Source of the DNA: Microbulbifer sp. MI-G
GTDB lineage: Bacteria; Pseudomonadota; Gammaproteobacteria; Pseudomonadales; Cellvibrionaceae
Direction of reading: 5' to 3'
DNA length: 64,000 nt
Assembly (NCBI RefSeq): GCF_030440425.1
Contig: NZ_CP098023.1
Location: 609,501-673,500 of the forward strand
A program made the position numbers and the translations under genes. Positions within the stretch are counted from its first letter, which is position 1. Each line of letters begins with the position of its first letter. The notes under the pieces are model-generated. The model made no database searches and had not been told where the DNA came from. It saw only the letters and a list, made by a program, of their open reading frames with translations. This document shows, piece by piece, positions 25,824-34,690 of this stretch.

Positions 25824-25941
25824 TTTTAGATAATCAAACAATGTAGTTGAATATTGCAAAATGCTTGTAACTCATCTGGTATTCAAGTAAGCCCAACAAG
25901 TCTTGCTTGATTGTCGTGCTTGAAATGTTGGAGAGTTTTAC
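25821..25941. repeat. Direct repeat R, copy 2
   Basis: Second copy of the 121-bp repeat found beside fetA. It begins within the TAG that ends the broken FN3 copy, so the recombination joint is visible at base level. Confidence 0.8.
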
Positions 25942-26151
25942 AGAGAGTGTAAATTAAATTATGTAACTACCTATGCCTCCGTACTATGAGCCTTAGAATG
26001 CCATGAGCAAAACCAGGTCGCATAAGCGGTATGCACTCCAAAGTTGAATCCGCGAAGCCATTCGCACTACTGATAACAAGACATGGAAGAGGCGGAGATG
26101 TTTAGTCAATGGATAAACCGAATGGACGCACAAATGGAAGATGCATAAAAG
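25942..26151. other. Non-coding segment between repeat R2 and the IS1595-type element
   Basis: About 210 bp with no supported gene. Short open stretches around 26004-26150 show no similarity I can name. It may be a remnant of another element. Confidence 0.4.
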
Positions 26152-27182
26152 TACCTAATTACCACTCTTGCTAAGCCATACTCAACTGTATATAAATACA
26201 GCTATCTTATTGATCTACAAGGGGGTCCGCCATGGCCCGCAACAAAGTACAGATTCAGAAAGGTATCAGTCTGACTGAGTTCCTCAAGCAGTACGGTACA
26301 GAGGAGCAGTGCTTCGACGCACTTCATCGCTGGCGGTGGCCGGAGGGCTTCCGCTGCCCTCATTGCGGCCACAATCAGTGCTGCCAACTGTCCTACAGGA
26401 AACTACAGCAGTGCAACCGATGCCATCGACAGACTTCAATCACCGCCGGCACCATATTTGACTCCAGCAAACTACCTCTCACCGTCTGGTTTCAGGCCAT
26501 CTACCTCATCACCCAAGACAAGAAGGGCATCTCCAGTATGAACCTGGCCCGTCGCCTGGGAATCTCCTACAACGCCGCTTGGCGCACGAAACAGAAACTC
26601 ATGCAGGTAATGGTGGAGCGAGACCAGCAGTACAAGCTATCTGGCTTCATCGAGTTGGACGATGCCTATCTCGGCGGTGAGCGTACCGGATGCAAGCCGG
26701 GACGCGGCGCTGAGAGTAAGACGCCTTTCGTGGCTGCGGTTGAAACTACGAAGGAAGGGCAGCCCACCCGGATCAAACTCTCTGTAGTGCAAGGCTTCCG
26801 AAACACTGAAATCGCCGCTTGGAGCAAGCGTTACCTAAGCAAAGGCAGTATCGTTATCTCGGATGGTCTGGCGTGCTTCAATGCTGTTACTGAGGCCGGC
26901 TGCGACCACGACAAGATCGTCTGCGGTGGTGGCCGCGCCTCCGTTGAGGAGCCCGAGTTCTACTGGGTGAACACGGTACTCGGCAATTTAAAAAGCGCGT
27001 TGCGCAGTACCTACCATGCGATACGACCGAAATATGCACAGCGCTACCTGGCGGAGTTCCAATATCGTTTTAACCGCAGGTTCGACCTGTGTGCACTTAT
27101 TCCCCGGCTTGTCTACGTTTCTCTCCGGACGCCACCAATGCCGGAAAGATTACTGAAACTTAGCTTAGATGGTAATTAGGTA
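26152..27182 (+). mobile_element. IS1595-family insertion sequence (about 1.03 kb)
   Basis: The left end TACCTAATTACCACTCTTGC and the right end, read on the other strand, TACCTAATTACCATCTAAGC form terminal inverted repeats of about 25 bp with a few mismatches. They flank one transposase gene. No clear 8-bp target duplication is seen at the borders, so flanking DNA may have been rearranged after insertion. Confidence 0.85.
26232..27179 (+). CDS. IS1595-family transposase
   Basis: This 315-aa protein has an N-terminal zinc-ribbon (CPHCGH ... CNRCHR, about residues 47-70) followed by the helix-turn-helix-like RRLGISYNAAWRTKQKLMQ and the ISXO2-type catalytic domain: IELDDAYLGG, VISDGLACF and the N/K region VNTVLGNLKSALRSTYHAI, consistent with the DDNK arrangement. 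Length is usual for the family and the frame is intact. A GGGGG-type site precedes the ATG. The gene ends inside the right inverted repeat. Confidence 0.92.
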   Translation: MARNKVQIQKGISLTEFLKQYGTEEQCFDALHRWRWPEGFRCPHCGHNQCCQLSYRKLQQCNRCHRQTSITAGTIFDSSKLPLTVWFQAIYLITQDKKGISSMNLARRLGISYNAAWRTKQKLMQVMVERDQQYKLSGFIELDDAYLGGERTGCKPGRGAESKTPFVAAVETTKEGQPTRIKLSVVQGFRNTEIAAWSKRYLSKGSIVISDGLACFNAVTEAGCDHDKIVCGGGRASVEEPEFYWVNTVLGNLKSALRSTYHAIRPKYAQRYLAEFQYRFNRRFDLCALIPRLVYVSLRTPPMPERLLKLSLDGN

Positions 27183-27744
27183 TAAGTATGAAAAAGAATG
27201 AAATATCTGTTCAGTGAATTTAAGAAATAAAATTAATTGCGGTCGTACTCCAGAGTGACGTAGGTTGGATAAGCAAAGGCGCTGCCCGACATTGTGAGGA
27301 TGCTCAAAATTCTGTGCCAGCTGAGTAGCCTAATATATTTTTCCAGGAGATTTGAGAAGTGAATTGTCAACTACGGTGCCGAATGCGCAGTGTAAAGCGG
27401 TTCCGGCGCACTGCGCGAAGTATCTATCAGCGGTAAGGAATTTATACTTCACCTCGTGGGGGCGTGCTGTCTAGTTCGCACCGCATATACACAGGATATT
27501 TACTTTTCCCCAAAAATCACTGGAATTAATTGCAACACTAACTTTATGAACTAATCAAATTTTGTCGGTATTGTCATATATGTCTATTTAGTATCAAGTG
27601 GCCATATGATCTAAAGAAAGTTGATGCCAGCTTGTAAAATTAAGTCGTTGTATTGGCGTGATATTGATTTAAATGAAGAAGTTGTGTTATAAGCTTTAGT
27701 TATATGGATAACAGGAAAATAATTACACCTCTTTAATCAAATAA
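27183..27744. other. Intergenic stretch between the two insertion elements
   Basis: About 560 bp, mostly AT-rich, with no supported gene. It holds a hairpin with perfect 8-bp arms (GCGCAGTG 27385-27392 / CACTGCGC 27409-27416) in a locally GC-rich patch, possibly a REP-like unit. Confidence 0.45.
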
Positions 27745-28350
27745 TTAACACATAGGTAAACCACCGCCTTTGGCGGTGAGACTTGACAGGGCTCTGCCGT
27801 TCAGTCGTGCAGGGTAGAGAATATGGCCTCCCATGAACCGGCAAGTTCTATAAGGAGGCCATATGAGAGATTGGCAGAGCCAAGCTCACGTCAAGCATTA
27901 TTGCAGGTATCACATAGTATTTGTGCCGAAGTATCGAAAAAAGGCGATATTCGGGACCTTACGCAGAGAAATTGGAACGATATTCCGTGATCTTTGCCGC
28001 CAAGCAGGAGTTGAGCTGGTAGAGGGCTATGCAATGCGGGATCACATCCACATGCTGTTGATGATCCCACCGAAGTTCAGCGTGGCTAATACAGTAGGAC
28101 TTCTGAAGGGTAAGTCGGCGATTCGAATATTTCGTGAGTACTTGCAGGTGAAGAGAAATTTCACCGGTAGACATTTCTGGGCCAGAGGCTACTGCGTAAG
28201 CACAGTTGGCTTAGATGGCAGATGGTTCGAGAGTACATTAAGAATCAAGAAAGTGAGGAGCGCCGCCAGGAGCAGATGAGACTGGAGGGGCTGTAACATA
28301 GCCCCCTCTGGGGGCTTTCATCATACCACCCGCTCTGCGGGTGGTTACTG
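27745..28350 (+). mobile_element. IS200/IS605-type element 1 (tnpA only, decayed)
   Basis: The left-end hairpin CACCGCC-TTT-GGCGGTG (27762-27778) and right-end hairpin CCACCCGC-TCT-GCGGGTGG (28326-28344) flank one tnpA gene, as in IS200/IS605 elements that move as single strands. A further stem AGCCCCC-TCT-GGGGGCT (28300-28316) lies just after the gene. Exact ends are estimates, since these elements lack inverted repeats and target duplications. Confidence 0.75.
27863..28296 (+). pseudogene. tnpA: IS200/IS605-type transposase TnpA, frameshifted near the C-terminus
   Basis: Translation begins at an ATG with AAGGAGG upstream. The Y1 HUH transposase fold is clear: CRYHIVFVPKYRKK, the HUH pair in RDHIHML, LKGKSAIRIF and HFWARGYCVSTVG. 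Right after this, one base appears to be missing (about 28219-28222). The written frame continues as a meaningless tail to 28279, while the proper tail VREYIKNQESEERRQEQM, with the catalytic Tyr, runs on in another frame to TAA 28294-28296. The protein as encoded lacks the nucleophile and is probably inactive. Confidence 0.85.
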
Positions 28351-28602
28351 ATTTTTATTTTTTGAGAAGACAACAAGAATTAATTTATTTGTTGCTATGA
28401 AATTCGCTCTAATAAACAGGGATTATGATGATTCCCAGGATGTAGGGTAATCTTTTGCCTGGCGATAAATTTGTGGGCAGTGCTTGTCGCGCTTCATTCT
28501 TTGTATTCATCCATGTTAAGTGGCACGACTGTTTCAGATTATTCTGGGGATCAAATTTGATCTTTTATATATTTCTATAAATAGTAGATAAGTGGGAAAA
28601 GT
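28351..28602. promoter_or_regulatory. Upstream region of FN3 copy B
   Basis: This AT-rich leader differs from the 5' region shared by copies A and C, so copy B is under separate control or was re-fused to a different promoter. A weak GTGGG site precedes the ATG at 28603. An AT-rich TATATATTTCTATAAATAG stretch near 28566-28584 could hold a -10 element. Confidence 0.35.
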
Positions 28603-31600
28603 ATGGATAGAAGTTTAAGGTTAACAGGTTGGCTGGCTGTTATTGGGGTTCTTTCCTTGATTAGCTTACCGGAGCGAGCCTTGGCCCGGTGCGGGCGTAT
28701 ATTTGAACCTGGAAAAAATACAATAAAATGCCAAGTTGAATTGCCGCAATTTTTTACACTTAGTTACACGAACAGACAGGCCACTTTGCGCTGGACAGCC
28801 TATGACCTTGAGCATGTATTATTAGATAGGAGGCATGAAGATTATTCTATTGTGCAAGTCCTTAATGGAGTGGAAACAACTCTTGACCGGAATCCGCCCT
28901 TAACAGGGTCTAGGGTCGTGAATTTAACGGCTGACGGTGCTTATTCTTTATGCTACAGGGGGACTGGGCTAAGTGGCTCTATTAGGAGTGGTCGTCCCGG
29001 CAACGTGGCAACCAAAGAAGTTTGCCGTGCTGTTGCTGTCACCTCGACACCCACAACCTTAAACTATCCGAGTACTGATCTGGACGGCGCCTTTACCATT
29101 AGCTGGTCTGCCCGTCCCGGTGCTAATCGCTATGAACTCTATCGCCGTCTCAATGGTGGTGCCTGGAGCCGGATTTATAATAGCAGTGGCACCAGTTTTA
29201 ATGAGAGTGGACGCTCTGCAGGCAGTTATCAGTATCGTGTGCGGGCCTGTACTCCTGATATGTGCAGTGATTACAAAACGGGAGGAACGATCGTTGTTGG
29301 GCCACCGCCAGTTCCCGGCTCAATCAGCGTACCCGGCTATGTATCTTCCAGCAGTGCCAGTCTGAGCTGGGCCGCCAGTAGCGGCGCCACCCGCTACGAA
29401 CTGCAGCAGCGCAAAGATGGCGGCAGCTGGTCCAGCAATATTTACTCCGGCGGTGCCACCAGTACCGATGTTAACAATCTGGAGCACGGCAGTGTCTACC
29501 GTTTCAGGGTGCGTGCCTGCGCCACCTTCTGCTCTTCTTTCCGGGAGAGCGGCAATCTGGAGGTATATTTTCGCCCCGGTGTGCCCAGCCCCAGTGTCTC
29601 TCCCGGCAATAGCCCCGATGGCAAATACACCGTAAGCTGGAACAGCAAGGCATTTGCCACCCGCTATCAACTTGTCAACGAGGGCGGCACTGTGGTGTAT
29701 AACGGGGCCGGCTTGAGCAAAGGCTTTGAAGATATTGCCAACGGCACCTACCGCTACAAGGTGCGCGCCTGCAATGCCAAAAACACCTGCTCAGCCTACT
29801 CCTCCCTGGTTGCGGTAACGGTGGATCGGGATGTGAGCAAGCCGGTGCTATCGATTTCCCAGCCAACACCGAATATCAGCGGCAAGCTGACACTAACCTG
29901 GACAAAAATCACCAAGGGTGGGCTCAGTGTTAACTACAGGGTGATAGATAGCGGCAATAACCAGGTCTATCTGGGTACGGCGCTTAGCCACCAGCTCAAT
30001 AATTTAAGTGATGGTCGCCACTGCTACCGGGTGCGGGCGGAAACCGCAACGGATCAATCCGGCTATTCACCGGAAGCCTGTGCCACCGTGGCCCTGTTGC
30101 AGCCGCCGGTGTCCCCGAGTTATATCACGCTGCCGTCCTCCACCGGTGAGGCCTACACGGTCAGCTGGCCGGCAGCCGACAGGGCTGACAGTTATGATCT
30201 ACAGCAGCGGTTGAATGGTGGCAGCTGGAAAACGGTGTACAGCGGCGCCAGTCGCAATTATAGCTATAGTGCCACGCCACTGGTGTACGGCACCCATGAC
30301 TACCGTGTGCAGGCTGTGAACCAGGCGGGTGCATCGGCCTACAGCGATGTCTATAGCGTGACTTTGGAACTGGATCCGACGGTGCAGATTCGCAAGCAGC
30401 TCTACTACAACGAGGCCGATACTGTTCCGGCGGCACAGGAAAATCCGGCGCAGGGTATCTTCTCGCGGGACAAGGCCGCATTCCGTTACCTGGATTTGAT
30501 GTATATCGTCGACGCCAACACCAATACGGTGATCAACCGCTTTGCCAGTGGCGAGCCGACAGCAGCGTTTTCCTCCCTGTATGGTGTTGCCGAGCGCAAC
30601 CGCGCCACAGCGGTGGAAGCCTTTATTTTCGAGCAGCTAACACACTTCCCGGACAATGAAAACCTGCAGCGTTTCACCCTGGATGTCTACTACGATCGCG
30701 CGGTGGCGGAGATGATCCTGGCCAATGAAGCCCTGGACAAAGCCCGCATCAGCCGCTTGCGCAACGAAGCGGTGAGTGTCGAGGTTGGGCATATCGAAGC
30801 TGCACACCAGCTGCTGGATGACGCCCTGGAGCAGTACAACTCGCTGCTGCAGTATGCCCCGGAGTTCCTGGCCCAGTGGGGGCCCGGGCGGGGTCAAATC
30901 AGCCCGCGTTACTATGACCCCAACGACCTGGCGCAGAAAGACGTGACCCCGGCGGAGCGGCTGTTTACCGGCTACAAGGATGTCACCATGCTGTATCAGT
31001 TGATGGGCAGGCTGGCCTCTACCAAGGTAGAGCAAGCGCGCCTGGCGGTAGTGGCGGGGCAGACCAATACCACAATACTGGCGCAGATGATCGAGAAGAT
31101 GAATACGCTGCGCAGTGACCTAGTGGCCAGGGAGCAGTCTCTGCGCGGAATTTTCCCGAACACCGATTTTACCCAGGTTTCGGGGTTTTCCGGTCTTCCA
31201 GAAGCGGTTTCTGCCTGGCAAAGCTACATGCGTGATTTGGAAAATGCGATAAGCTGGCTGACGGGAGAAGCCAATATTCTGGGTCTACCCCAGGATGCGG
31301 TGCTGTTGGTACAGGGCTACGGCATTGACGGCAATACCGAGTTTGATTCCTTTAACGCACTGAGTGATTTCCTCGGCAATGACAGCAGTGGCCCTATCGC
31401 CACAGCACAGAGCAGCCTGGCTGCGGCGAGAACCAGTTACGACACCTACCGTCACAGCGCCGACACCCTGGCCACAGAGTACACCGATCGCCACCAGCAA
31501 CTGGGTAACTGGTTATTTAGTTTGCTGGGCTGGGAATTTCCGGAAAGCTGTTTTAGCCAAGACTGTATCATCGCTGAAGAGTCTGCGCAGGAAGGTAGTG

Positions 31601-33315
31601 AGATCTCGCTGCAGGCGAACAATATCGATATTGCGCAGATCGCCCTGGATCGCAATCTGCAGCGTATGGAGGATCTGCTCGCTGCGATCGAAATCGAAAT
31701 TGAGCGGCGTGCGGAGGAAGAGGAGATTGTCGACTGGCAATCGGCAATTATCTTGGATTATGGTGCCCAACAGGTTTTCATTTCAGAGCAGATCACTAAG
31801 ATCAAGAAAGAAGCCGAGCAGTCCAGGCGGAGATTAAGCATTTTCAAATCTGTTGTTAATGTGACAAAAAGCATCTTGCCCGTGAAAAATGGTGGGAGTG
31901 GGGGCTCTGTTACTGATTCCTTGCTGGACGCGGCAATCACTATTGCCGAGCATAATATCAATATAAAGAGTATTAAAAAGATAGGTAAATTAGAGGCGGA
32001 GAGCATTCGCTTGGCTGCAGAGGAGCGCGCAGCGCTGAATGACAGTACCAACCGGCTGCTGGATGTGGAAAGTAAAGCGCGGGTGCGCACCATGTGGCTG
32101 GAGGCCAACACCATCGCCCTGGATATCGCCCAGGCGGAAGCGACGGTTGAACAGGAAGTGGAACGCCTGGCGGGTATGCTCAACCAGGCGCAGCGGGTGA
32201 CAAACCAGATATTTACCGCCAACAGCAACCTGGCGGAGCGCTACTTTGCCGATCCGATCCACGGCAGCCGCCTGACCACGGAGATGCTGCGTGCCGAGCG
32301 GCACTTTGAAGAGGCACAGAAGTGGCTGTTCTACGCTGCCAGCGCGCTGGAATACAAATGGCAGGAGCCCTTTGTGGGCCCGGTTAGCCGGGGCAGGAAA
32401 GAGGCGGTGTATACCCTGCGCAACGCGGAGGAACTGCGGGATTTCCACAGTGAAATGCTGTCTTTCGACCAGCTGCGCAATCTCAGCGGCACCCAGCAGG
32501 CCACGGACACCTTTTCCATCAAGGACCATGTGTTCGGTTATGTGGATGCCATCGGGGGTATCGCGCAAACCTATCCCCACCCGGACCCGGCCCGGCAGGA
32601 TGGCCCGCGCCTGAGTCCGCAGGCGGCATTCCATGAAAAGCTGCGCCTGCTGTCGCGCAACTTCGGCAGCGATGTCTGGGTAACGGTGGAGTTCAGTACC
32701 GTGAAAGAACTGCCGCGCAGCAATTTCTTCCTCGGCCCGGTGGTGGCGGGCACGGACGATTTGGCCTGCCTGGCTACCGGGGGTACTTATCTGGACAAGA
32801 TAGAGACCATTGGACTCAATATTCCCCTGAGCTACTCCAGCAGCAATGAGAGTGAAGCGCCGGCCTTCCTGACCTATGGCGGTACCAGTGTGGTGCGCAG
32901 CAAGACACCGGGCAGCCTGGTGGTGAATGAAGACGGTGTGGGTATTGCGGATGAGCTGGTGACCTATAGCACGCGTTTCTGGAATACCGTGGAGGGTTCG
33001 CAGCTGGCATTCCGTGACAGTTACCGGGTATCCATGGCGGCGGACCTGGATGTGCTGAGCAGTGAGCCCGGTTCCAGTTCCACTGTGACCAGTGTTTTTA
33101 AAGAACGCAGTGTGGCCGCCACCGGCTGGCGGCTATCGATCAAGCTGGCGGATCGCTTTGGCCCGCTGGTGGACATTACTGCGATGCAGGATATAGAGCT
33201 GATTTTTAATCACCGCTACATTTCCAGGAACTTCGACACCTGTGACGATGACGGTCCTGGCGGCCCGCTGCTGCTGCGCAAGACTGCTCCGCTGCGCAAG
33301 GCAACTCCGGAGTGA
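28603..33315 (+). CDS. Exported FN3-repeat, helical, TcA-C-terminus-like protein (copy B)
   Basis: A 1,570-aa protein with a Sec signal peptide (about residues 1-28, ending ALA). Residues about 47-590 hold roughly six FN3-like domains with repeating W...Y-x-L...G.Y-x-Y-R-V-R-A-C patterns and paired Cys. Residues 600-1310 are mostly helical, with long coiled-coil-like runs (ITKIKKEAEQSRRRLS; AEATVEQEVERLAGMLNQAQ). The segment HFEEAQKWLFYAASALEYKW (about 1234-1253) resembles the F-x-EAQ-x-W-x-x-Y region of Tc toxin A subunits. Near the end, KIETIGLNIPLS and TGWRLSIKLADRFG ... IELIFNHRY match the pattern of the TcA TcB-binding beta domain (RRIxSVxLxIP ... WRLELP ... DVILHLRY). I infer a TcA-like delivery or docking subunit for the downstream RHS toxin; FN3 domains may bind surfaces. 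A rho-independent terminator follows. Confidence 0.7.
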   Translation: MDRSLRLTGWLAVIGVLSLISLPERALARCGRIFEPGKNTIKCQVELPQFFTLSYTNRQATLRWTAYDLEHVLLDRRHEDYSIVQVLNGVETTLDRNPPLTGSRVVNLTADGAYSLCYRGTGLSGSIRSGRPGNVATKEVCRAVAVTSTPTTLNYPSTDLDGAFTISWSARPGANRYELYRRLNGGAWSRIYNSSGTSFNESGRSAGSYQYRVRACTPDMCSDYKTGGTIVVGPPPVPGSISVPGYVSSSSASLSWAASSGATRYELQQRKDGGSWSSNIYSGGATSTDVNNLEHGSVYRFRVRACATFCSSFRESGNLEVYFRPGVPSPSVSPGNSPDGKYTVSWNSKAFATRYQLVNEGGTVVYNGAGLSKGFEDIANGTYRYKVRACNAKNTCSAYSSLVAVTVDRDVSKPVLSISQPTPNISGKLTLTWTKITKGGLSVNYRVIDSGNNQVYLGTALSHQLNNLSDGRHCYRVRAETATDQSGYSPEACATVALLQPPVSPSYITLPSSTGEAYTVSWPAADRADSYDLQQRLNGGSWKTVYSGASRNYSYSATPLVYGTHDYRVQAVNQAGASAYSDVYSVTLELDPTVQIRKQLYYNEADTVPAAQENPAQGIFSRDKAAFRYLDLMYIVDANTNTVINRFASGEPTAAFSSLYGVAERNRATAVEAFIFEQLTHFPDNENLQRFTLDVYYDRAVAEMILANEALDKARISRLRNEAVSVEVGHIEAAHQLLDDALEQYNSLLQYAPEFLAQWGPGRGQISPRYYDPNDLAQKDVTPAERLFTGYKDVTMLYQLMGRLASTKVEQARLAVVAGQTNTTILAQMIEKMNTLRSDLVAREQSLRGIFPNTDFTQVSGFSGLPEAVSAWQSYMRDLENAISWLTGEANILGLPQDAVLLVQGYGIDGNTEFDSFNALSDFLGNDSSGPIATAQSSLAAARTSYDTYRHSADTLATEYTDRHQQLGNWLFSLLGWEFPESCFSQDCIIAEESAQEGSEISLQANNIDIAQIALDRNLQRMEDLLAAIEIEIERRAEEEEIVDWQSAIILDYGAQQVFISEQITKIKKEAEQSRRRLSIFKSVVNVTKSILPVKNGGSGGSVTDSLLDAAITIAEHNINIKSIKKIGKLEAESIRLAAEERAALNDSTNRLLDVESKARVRTMWLEANTIALDIAQAEATVEQEVERLAGMLNQAQRVTNQIFTANSNLAERYFADPIHGSRLTTEMLRAERHFEEAQKWLFYAASALEYKWQEPFVGPVSRGRKEAVYTLRNAEELRDFHSEMLSFDQLRNLSGTQQATDTFSIKDHVFGYVDAIGGIAQTYPHPDPARQDGPRLSPQAAFHEKLRLLSRNFGSDVWVTVEFSTVKELPRSNFFLGPVVAGTDDLACLATGGTYLDKIETIGLNIPLSYSSSNESEAPAFLTYGGTSVVRSKTPGSLVVNEDGVGIADELVTYSTRFWNTVEGSQLAFRDSYRVSMAADLDVLSSEPGSSSTVTSVFKERSVAATGWRLSIKLADRFGPLVDITAMQDIELIFNHRYISRNFDTCDDDGPGGPLLLRKTAPLRKATPE
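30019..33315 (+). repeat. Long near-identical repeat, copy in gene B
   Basis: The 3' part of gene B matches 36667-39969 in gene C. Between about 30430 and 32980 I noticed only a handful of single-base differences, all synonymous (for example 31247, 32046, 32910). Divergence rises again in the last 330 bp and in the short FN3 tail at 30240-30300. Confidence 0.9.
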
Positions 33316-33356
33316 TGGGTTAAGCCTGTATCTCCTGTTCCAAACAGGGTGGGTCC

Positions 33357-33394
33357 GGCAATCAAGCAGGTCTTCTTTCGCCTGTTTGATTGCC
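33357..33394 (+). terminator. Terminator hairpin after FN3 copy B
   Basis: A 14-bp stem (GGCAATCAAGCAGG / CCTGTTTGATTGCC, one G-U pair) with a 10-nt loop lies 41 bp after the stop. The same hairpin, one wobble changed, follows copy C, so it travelled with the gene. Confidence 0.7.
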
Positions 33395-34047
33395 GCAACC
33401 ACCATGCTCGCAGAACAATATAGGCATACTGATAGAAAGTGTATGGAGTGATCTCAAAAGTAATGCTCCAAAAATCTATTTCATGCGCATTACCCAGTTC
33501 CATGCCGATTTTAATCAGTTGAAAAATTCTAACTGCTTTGCAGTGGAGTAATGTCTCTTGTGACACAGGTTTTTCACAGAGTTAAATTACTCTGAAATAA
33601 ATGTATTTAAACTGATGCCACTCATTGAGTTGAATTCTGCCAGATTTTAAATTCTTCTTGCAATACCGAGAGTATTCATCCGGCTAAGGATATTGGATCC
33701 CGGTAGAATATTGGTTCATCTCTTCAATAGCGAGTATCAGAAGTCTGTTGCAAGAAAATTTCTGAAATTAAATATTTGTGCAATTCAAGGAGGTATAAAA
33801 GTCAACTTATATAGGTAAGTTTTCGCAGTGGAATGTTGTTGATTCAGTAAGAAAAGTTGTGATATAAAAATTAGCTATAGGGGCAATGCCAAAAAATTAA
33901 ATCCATTAAAGCTAATAAAAATTCTTCGTGTAATGGTGACGCTTTGAGTGAAGTGTACAAAAAGGAGTTTTGGTATGCTTGTAACTTTTTGTGGTATGGC
34001 GATGCTGTGACTGCGAAGCCTGAACCGCATTGTGGTTTAGGCTAGTC
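33395..34047. other. Intergenic region upstream of FN3 copy C, before the IS200-type insertion
   Basis: About 650 bp. The first 210 bp are unique and show no gene. From about 33605 it is the second copy of duplicated region U, including a leader ORF (33975-34010) and hairpin one (34017-34043). Confidence 0.6.
33975..34010 (+). CDS. Putative 11-residue leader peptide, copy 2
   Basis: AAAGGAG lies 7 nt before ATG; the frame encodes MLVTFCGMAML and stops. Same length, ribosome binding site and stop as the copy at 24715. A 12-bp continuous stem (AGCCTGAACCGC / GTGGTTTAGGCT, loop ATT, 34017-34043) follows. Confidence 0.4.
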   Translation: MLVTFCGMAML

Positions 34048-34690
34048 CAAAAGGGAGACTCTCCAGATTTTCCGGGGAGGCACGCGAAGTTTGAAAGGTC
34101 AGGAAGTCCCTAAGTAACTCCAATGTGTGAGCCGCCAAGCAACACACAAAGAAGTCACCATGAGACAAGTGGACAGTTTAAGTCATACGAAATGGGAGTG
34201 TAAGTACCATATAGTTTTTATCCTAAAGTATCGTAGAAAGGTACTATTTGGACAGATGCGCAGAGAGTTGCCCATGGTATTCCACCAGTTGTCCGGGCAA
34301 AAGGAGAGCCTGATTGAGGCGGGGCACGTAATGCCGAATCATGTCCATATGATGATATCTATTCCGCCCAAATATGCTATCTCCCAGGTGGTGGGATATA
34401 TCAAAGGGAAAAGTGCTATTTACATTGCGAGGACCTACTCTGGCCGGCATAGAAGTTATGTAGGGCAACACTTCTGGGCGAGAGGTTACTTTGTGTCCAC
34501 CGTTGGTCGTGATCAGAATGTGATCTGGGGGAGTATTCGTCATCAGGAGAAGGAAGATCGGCGAGTAGAGCAACTGAACTTGGTATGAAGATATAGGCAG
34601 CCCCCTTTGGGGGCTCAAGGAACGCTAGTTTCGTACAAACTGTTTTGAGCGGTTCACGATTAAAGCCATCGGTTTTGCCGGTGGAAATTT
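34048..34690 (+). mobile_element. IS200/IS605-type element 2 (tnpA only, decayed)
   Basis: It interrupts region U just after the leader hairpin, so its limits come from comparison with the uninterrupted copy at 24780-24790. A stem AGCCCCC-TTT-GGGGGCT (34599-34615) follows the gene, and a right-end hairpin CCATCGG/CCGGTGG (34666-34684) lies near the border. The transposase differs clearly from element 1, so these are separate insertions. Confidence 0.7.
34160..34588 (+). CDS. tnpA: IS200/IS605-type transposase TnpA lacking the catalytic tyrosine
   Basis: The ATG at 34160 gives 142 aa (MRQVDSLSHTKWECKYHIVF). The HUH pair is present in PNHVHMMI, with GYIKGKSAIYIAR and HFWARGYFVSTVGRD. In place of the family's R-E-Y-I-R motif it reads VIWGSIRHQEKEDRR: the nucleotide pattern suggests a small compensating insertion and deletion, and the nucleophilic Tyr is lost. 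It is therefore probably inactive in transposition although the frame stays open. An upstream frame from 34127 is not needed. Confidence 0.8.
   Translation: MRQVDSLSHTKWECKYHIVFILKYRRKVLFGQMRRELPMVFHQLSGQKESLIEAGHVMPNHVHMMISIPPKYAISQVVGYIKGKSAIYIARTYSGRHRSYVGQHFWARGYFVSTVGRDQNVIWGSIRHQEKEDRRVEQLNLV

Noticed and set aside
24064..25941. Composite transposon bounded by repeat R
   Set aside because: The repeats do not carry a transposase between them and no target duplication is visible; direct repeats may equally come from tandem duplication.
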